Assembly (NCBI GenBank): GCA_035762565.1
Contig: DASTOJ010000158.1
Span: 1 to 6,918 of the forward strand
DNA from: AR5 sp035762565
GTDB taxonomy: Bacteria; Methylomirabilota; Methylomirabilia; Rokubacteriales; CSP1-6
DNA: 6,918 bases
Direction: 5' to 3'
Shown: piece after piece, positions 4,790 to 6,918 of the stretch
Numbering within the stretch: position 1 is the stretch's first letter
How the letters are laid out: every line of letters starts with the position of its first letter
The notes under the pieces: generated by a model
Told to the model about the DNA's origin: nothing
Databases searched by the model: none
Seen by the model: only the letters and a program-made list of their open reading frames with translations
Program-made: the position numbers and the translations under genes

Positions 4790-5704
4790 ATGGATGACGG
4801 CCTCACGATCGGAGAGCTGGCGCGCCGGGCCGAGGTGACCGCCAAGGCGATTCGCTTCTATGAGCGCACACAGGTGCTGCCGCCGGCCAGGCGCGCCGCG
4901 AACCGCTACCGGCTTTACGACGACGACGCGATCGCGATGCTCCACTTCGTCAAGCAGGCCAGCGGCCTCGGCCTGACGCTGGCGGAGATCAGGGAGATCA
5001 TCGCGATCCGCCGGGCCGGCCGCCCCCCCTGCGCGCACACGCAGCGTCTCTTGCGCGACAAGGCCGCTGCACTGGATCACAAGTTCGAGCACCTTCTCGA
5101 CCTGCGACGTCGGATCCGGGGGATCCTGCTCGGATGGAAGCGCCGGCCGGGGGCCACTGCCGCAGTCTGTCCTCACATCGAGTCGTCCCGGAATCGGCCG
5201 GCGCCAGAAAGAGCGGGACACGTCGCAATGGCGGTGAACGGTGGCGTGAAGATCGGCCAGCTGGCGCGGCAGCTGGGCGTAACCGCCAGGGCGATCCGTT
5301 TCTACGAGGCCAAGCGCGTGCTGCCGCGGCCGACACGGGGCGCCAACGGTTATCGCCTCTATGGTCGGGACGCCGTGGCGACGCTGAGCTTCGTCAAGCA
5401 GGCGGCCGGGCTGGGACTCTCGCTGGTGGAGATCAGGGAGATCATCGCCATCCGCGAGGGTGGGAGGCTGCCGTGCGCGCACGTGCGGCGCCTGCTCCCG
5501 GACAAGGCGCGCGCGCTGGACCGCAAGTTCCGGGACCTGATCGACATGCGCCGCCAGATCCGTCGGAACCTGGCGTCGTGGAGTCGGCGCGTGTCCGATC
5601 GCGCCGCCGTGTGCCCGCACATCGAGGGCCGGCTGGCGGTGGGCGGGGCCCGCAGTCGCCGAGCGACGACCTCATCGGAGGGGGGCCGATCATGGAGCGG
5701 TTGA
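4790..5704 (+). CDS. Tandem double MerR-family heavy-metal regulator (two regulators fused)
   Basis: 304 residues from ATG 4790, which has no Shine-Dalgarno and lies 10 bases after the -10. Two complete MerR units are fused in frame: copy 1 residues 5-131, copy 2 residues 153-279, aligned without gaps at an offset of 148, about 65% identical by hand count. Each has a winged-helix DNA-binding part (IGELARRAEVTAKAIRFYE; IGQLARQLGVTARAIRFYE), the dimerisation helix (LLRDKAAALDHKFEHLLDL; LLPDKARALDRKFRDLIDM) and metal-site residues: C81/H83 with C127/H129, and C229/H231 with C275/H277. The Cys at the helix start and in the terminal CPHIE correspond to MerR C82 and C126; the middle MerR Cys (C117) is absent in both. 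Linker residues 132-152 include M146 (ATG 5228), a possible internal start for copy 2. Usual MerR proteins are about 130-145 residues and act as homodimers, so this could be a single-chain dimer. Metal (copper, or another soft metal) is inferred from neighbours. Confidence 0.85.
   Translation: MDDGLTIGELARRAEVTAKAIRFYERTQVLPPARRAANRYRLYDDDAIAMLHFVKQASGLGLTLAEIREIIAIRRAGRPPCAHTQRLLRDKAAALDHKFEHLLDLRRRIRGILLGWKRRPGATAAVCPHIESSRNRPAPERAGHVAMAVNGGVKIGQLARQLGVTARAIRFYEAKRVLPRPTRGANGYRLYGRDAVATLSFVKQAAGLGLSLVEIREIIAIREGGRLPCAHVRRLLPDKARALDRKFRDLIDMRRQIRRNLASWSRRVSDRAAVCPHIEGRLAVGGARSRRATTSSEGGRSWSG
4802..5626 (+). repeat. Diverged tandem gene duplication (two MerR units)
   Basis: Bases 4802-5182 and 5246-5626 encode homologous 127-residue units separated by a 63-base linker, with no indels between them. 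The best-conserved DNA encodes KQA-GLGL and EIREIIAIR. Divergence is scattered over codons, so this is an old duplication or joining of paralogues, not an assembly artefact. Confidence 0.85.
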
Positions 5705-5901
5705 ATCTTCGGGTAAAAGGCATGACATGCACGGCGTGCGAGCGGCGCATCGAGCGGGCGCTCGCCCAGGTCGACGGCGTCGCGCGGAGCAACGCGGATC
5801 ATCGCGGGGCTCAGGTCAAGGTCGTGTTCGATCCGGCGCGGACGTCGGCGGAGGCGGTGCAGGACCGCATCGTGCAGGCCGGCTACGAGGTCGTGCGCTG
5901 A
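5692..5901 (+). CDS. CopZ-like heavy-metal-associated (HMA) chaperone
   Basis: 69 residues, the usual length for a free-standing HMA domain. ATG 5692 follows GGAGGGGG (5677-5684) with seven bases of spacing and overlaps the MerR gene's end by 13 bases. The fold signature is complete: LRVKGMTCTACERRIERAL with metal ligands C13 and C16, the VDGV turn, VKVVFDP and a terminal AGYEV. Such proteins bind one Cu(I) between the two Cys and pass it to the HMA domain of a P1B ATPase, here encoded immediately downstream, or to the regulator. The segment ARSNADHRGAQ replaces the common A-V-N-L-x-x-x-x-A-T strand, with Asp/His instead of hydrophobics. Copper is the best guess from the CxxC with preceding Met-Thr; Hg or Zn chaperones share the pattern. 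Confidence 0.92.
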   Translation: MERLNLRVKGMTCTACERRIERALAQVDGVARSNADHRGAQVKVVFDPARTSAEAVQDRIVQAGYEVVR

Positions 5902-5906
5902 GCAGC

Positions 5907-6918
5907 GTGGCGACGACCGGTCCGACGGCGGCCACCCCGTACTGGGTCGAGGAGGGCCGCGCCCGCGGGGGACGCTCGCGGTTCCTGGCCAGGATCAGCG
6001 GCCTGCACTGCTCGCTCTGCACCGGGACGATCGAGAAGGCTGTGGGTCGGCTGCCGGGGGTCCACGATGTCGCGGTCAGCCTCACCCACGAGCAGGCGCT
6101 GGTGGAGTTCGACCCCAGCGTGGTGACGGCTCCGGAGATCCTGCGCACCCTGAAGGACATCGGCTACGCGGTCTACGACCCGCGCAAGATCCGACCCTAC
6201 GAGGAGGAGGAGGCCGAGCTGGCCCGCGAGGGCGGGCGATTGCTCGCCGCCATCGGACTCAGCGTGATCACCATCGCGCTGCTGCTGGAAGGGCGCGGCC
6301 CGTGGCTGCTGCTCCTCGACGGCATCGTGGGACTCACGCTGGCGACGCTGGCCTTCCTGATCCTCCGAAGCCAGGGGCGCGCTCGCGCGGTGTTCGGGAC
6401 GGCGGCGCTGGCGGCAGCGGCGGCGCTCGTCCTCACGGCGAAGGCCGCCGGCGTGCTCGCGCCGGCCGTGCCGTGGGCCGTGGGCACCTTCGCCGTCTTC
6501 GTCGTGTTCGCGCTGGCCGGACACTTTCTCCGCATGGCCTTCCAGTCGCTCCGGCGCGGCATCCTCAATCAGCACGTGCTGCTGGAGTTCGGCGCCTTCG
6601 CGGGCCTCGTCGGCGGCGCGATCGGGCTCGTCCTGCGGCGACCGGACTACCCGACCGCGCCGTTCTTCGCCGTGGCCGTCCTCATCGTGAACTACCACGT
6701 CTTCTCCGAGTGGCTGTCGCTCCTGGTCAAGACGCGCAGCTCCCAGGCGGTCAAGCGGCTGCTCGACCTCCAGCCCGATATGGCACGGGTCGTCCGTGGC
6801 GATCGGGAGGTGGAGGTCGCAGTGCAGGACGTCAGGGTGAGCGATCTCGTCCGCGTCCGGCCCGGCGAACGCATCCCCGTCGACGGCCGGGTGATGGCCG
6901 GGCGTTCGGCGGTGGACG
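5907..6918 (+). CDS. P1B-type heavy-metal-translocating ATPase, N-terminal part (runs off window)
   Basis: 337 codons from GTG 5907, five bases after the chaperone stop and without a good Shine-Dalgarno, so coupled translation is likely. Order: a 25-residue leader; an HMA domain (26-93) with GLHCSLC ligands C35 and C38, ending IGYAVYD; an acidic linker (98-107); six hydrophobic segments (about 112-128, 133-153, 161-183, 188-207, 223-243, 252-274); then the start of the actuator domain, RLLDLQPDMARVVRGD and LVRVRPGERIPVDG (284-327). The window ends before TGE, the CPC-type ion motif, DKTGT and the nucleotide-binding domain. The segment SLRRGILNQHVLLEFGAFAG (214-233) matches the platform and next helix of CopA-like pumps, where Met-Asp is usual; here Gln-His. 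A Tyr-His pair (263-264) lies in the last helix. Role: ATP-driven efflux of a soft metal, probably Cu(I). Metal class cannot be settled without the CPC motif. Confidence 0.93.
   Translation, partial: MATTGPTAATPYWVEEGRARGGRSRFLARISGLHCSLCTGTIEKAVGRLPGVHDVAVSLTHEQALVEFDPSVVTAPEILRTLKDIGYAVYDPRKIRPYEEEEAELAREGGRLLAAIGLSVITIALLLEGRGPWLLLLDGIVGLTLATLAFLILRSQGRARAVFGTAALAAAAALVLTAKAAGVLAPAVPWAVGTFAVFVVFALAGHFLRMAFQSLRRGILNQHVLLEFGAFAGLVGGAIGLVLRRPDYPTAPFFAVAVLIVNYHVFSEWLSLLVKTRSSQAVKRLLDLQPDMARVVRGDREVEVAVQDVRVSDLVRVRPGERIPVDGRVMAGRSAVD

Noticed and set aside
4478..5620. 380-residue minus-strand open frame
   Set aside because: Antisense of the MerR pair; its internal repetition just mirrors the duplicated MerR code.
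5883..6698. 271-residue minus-strand open frame rich in Glu, Arg and Gln
   Set aside because: Antisense of the P1B ATPase membrane region; no domain, no start signal.
1..6918. CRISPR arrays, tRNA/rRNA genes, insertion sequences
   Set aside because: No regularly spaced repeats, no cloverleaf or rRNA-like stretches and no transposase motifs were seen on either strand.

Overview
The window is a compact, very GC-rich, almost entirely plus-strand cluster for metal (most likely copper) handling. The gene content, near-absence of intergenic space, leaderless-looking start and family flavours fit an uncultured high-GC Gram-negative-type bacterium. A Rokubacteria/Methylomirabilota-like or deltaproteobacterial-like source is my guess from the look of the proteins only; nothing in the window proves the lineage.

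Region 1 (1-4657) reads as one transcription unit with genes overlapping or a few bases apart. After the last codons of an unseen upstream gene come: a small membrane protein with a TRASH-like Cys/His knuckle and a DUF2933-like Met/His-rich tail (58-525); a TlpA/ResA-type thioredoxin whose first catalytic Cys codon is replaced by in-frame UGA followed by a SECIS-like hairpin (518-978); a SCO1/SenC copper protein (975-1688); a class I cytochrome c with an extra C-terminal domain (1685-2383); a Tat-exported three-domain multicopper oxidase with a Met-rich loop (2374-3885); a METTL7-like SAM methyltransferase (3891-4508); and a 50-residue truncated lipoprotein (4505-4657). The periplasmic part makes sense as a set: a Cu oxidase, a copper-site thiol/metallation pair (TlpA + SCO) and a c-type cytochrome that could exchange electrons with the oxidase.

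Region 2 (4658-4789) has no convincing gene and ends in a MerR-type promoter/operator: long spacer, ACCTT/AAGGT dyad between the -35 and -10, and a start codon about 10 bases after the -10.

Region 3 (4790-6918, running off the end) is a metal-responsive export unit: one ORF containing two complete, diverged MerR-family regulators fused head to tail, a 69-residue CopZ-like HMA chaperone, and the first 337 codons of a P1B-type ATPase that has an N-terminal HMA domain and apparently six, not four, membrane helices before the actuator domain. The simplest model is metal sensing by the double MerR at its own promoter, inducing the chaperone and the efflux ATPase, next to a periplasmic oxidation/metallation unit.

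The two most unusual items are the UGA at the thioredoxin active site, which is either a selenocysteine codon or a pseudogene lesion (the evidence is mixed and set out below), and the single-chain double MerR.
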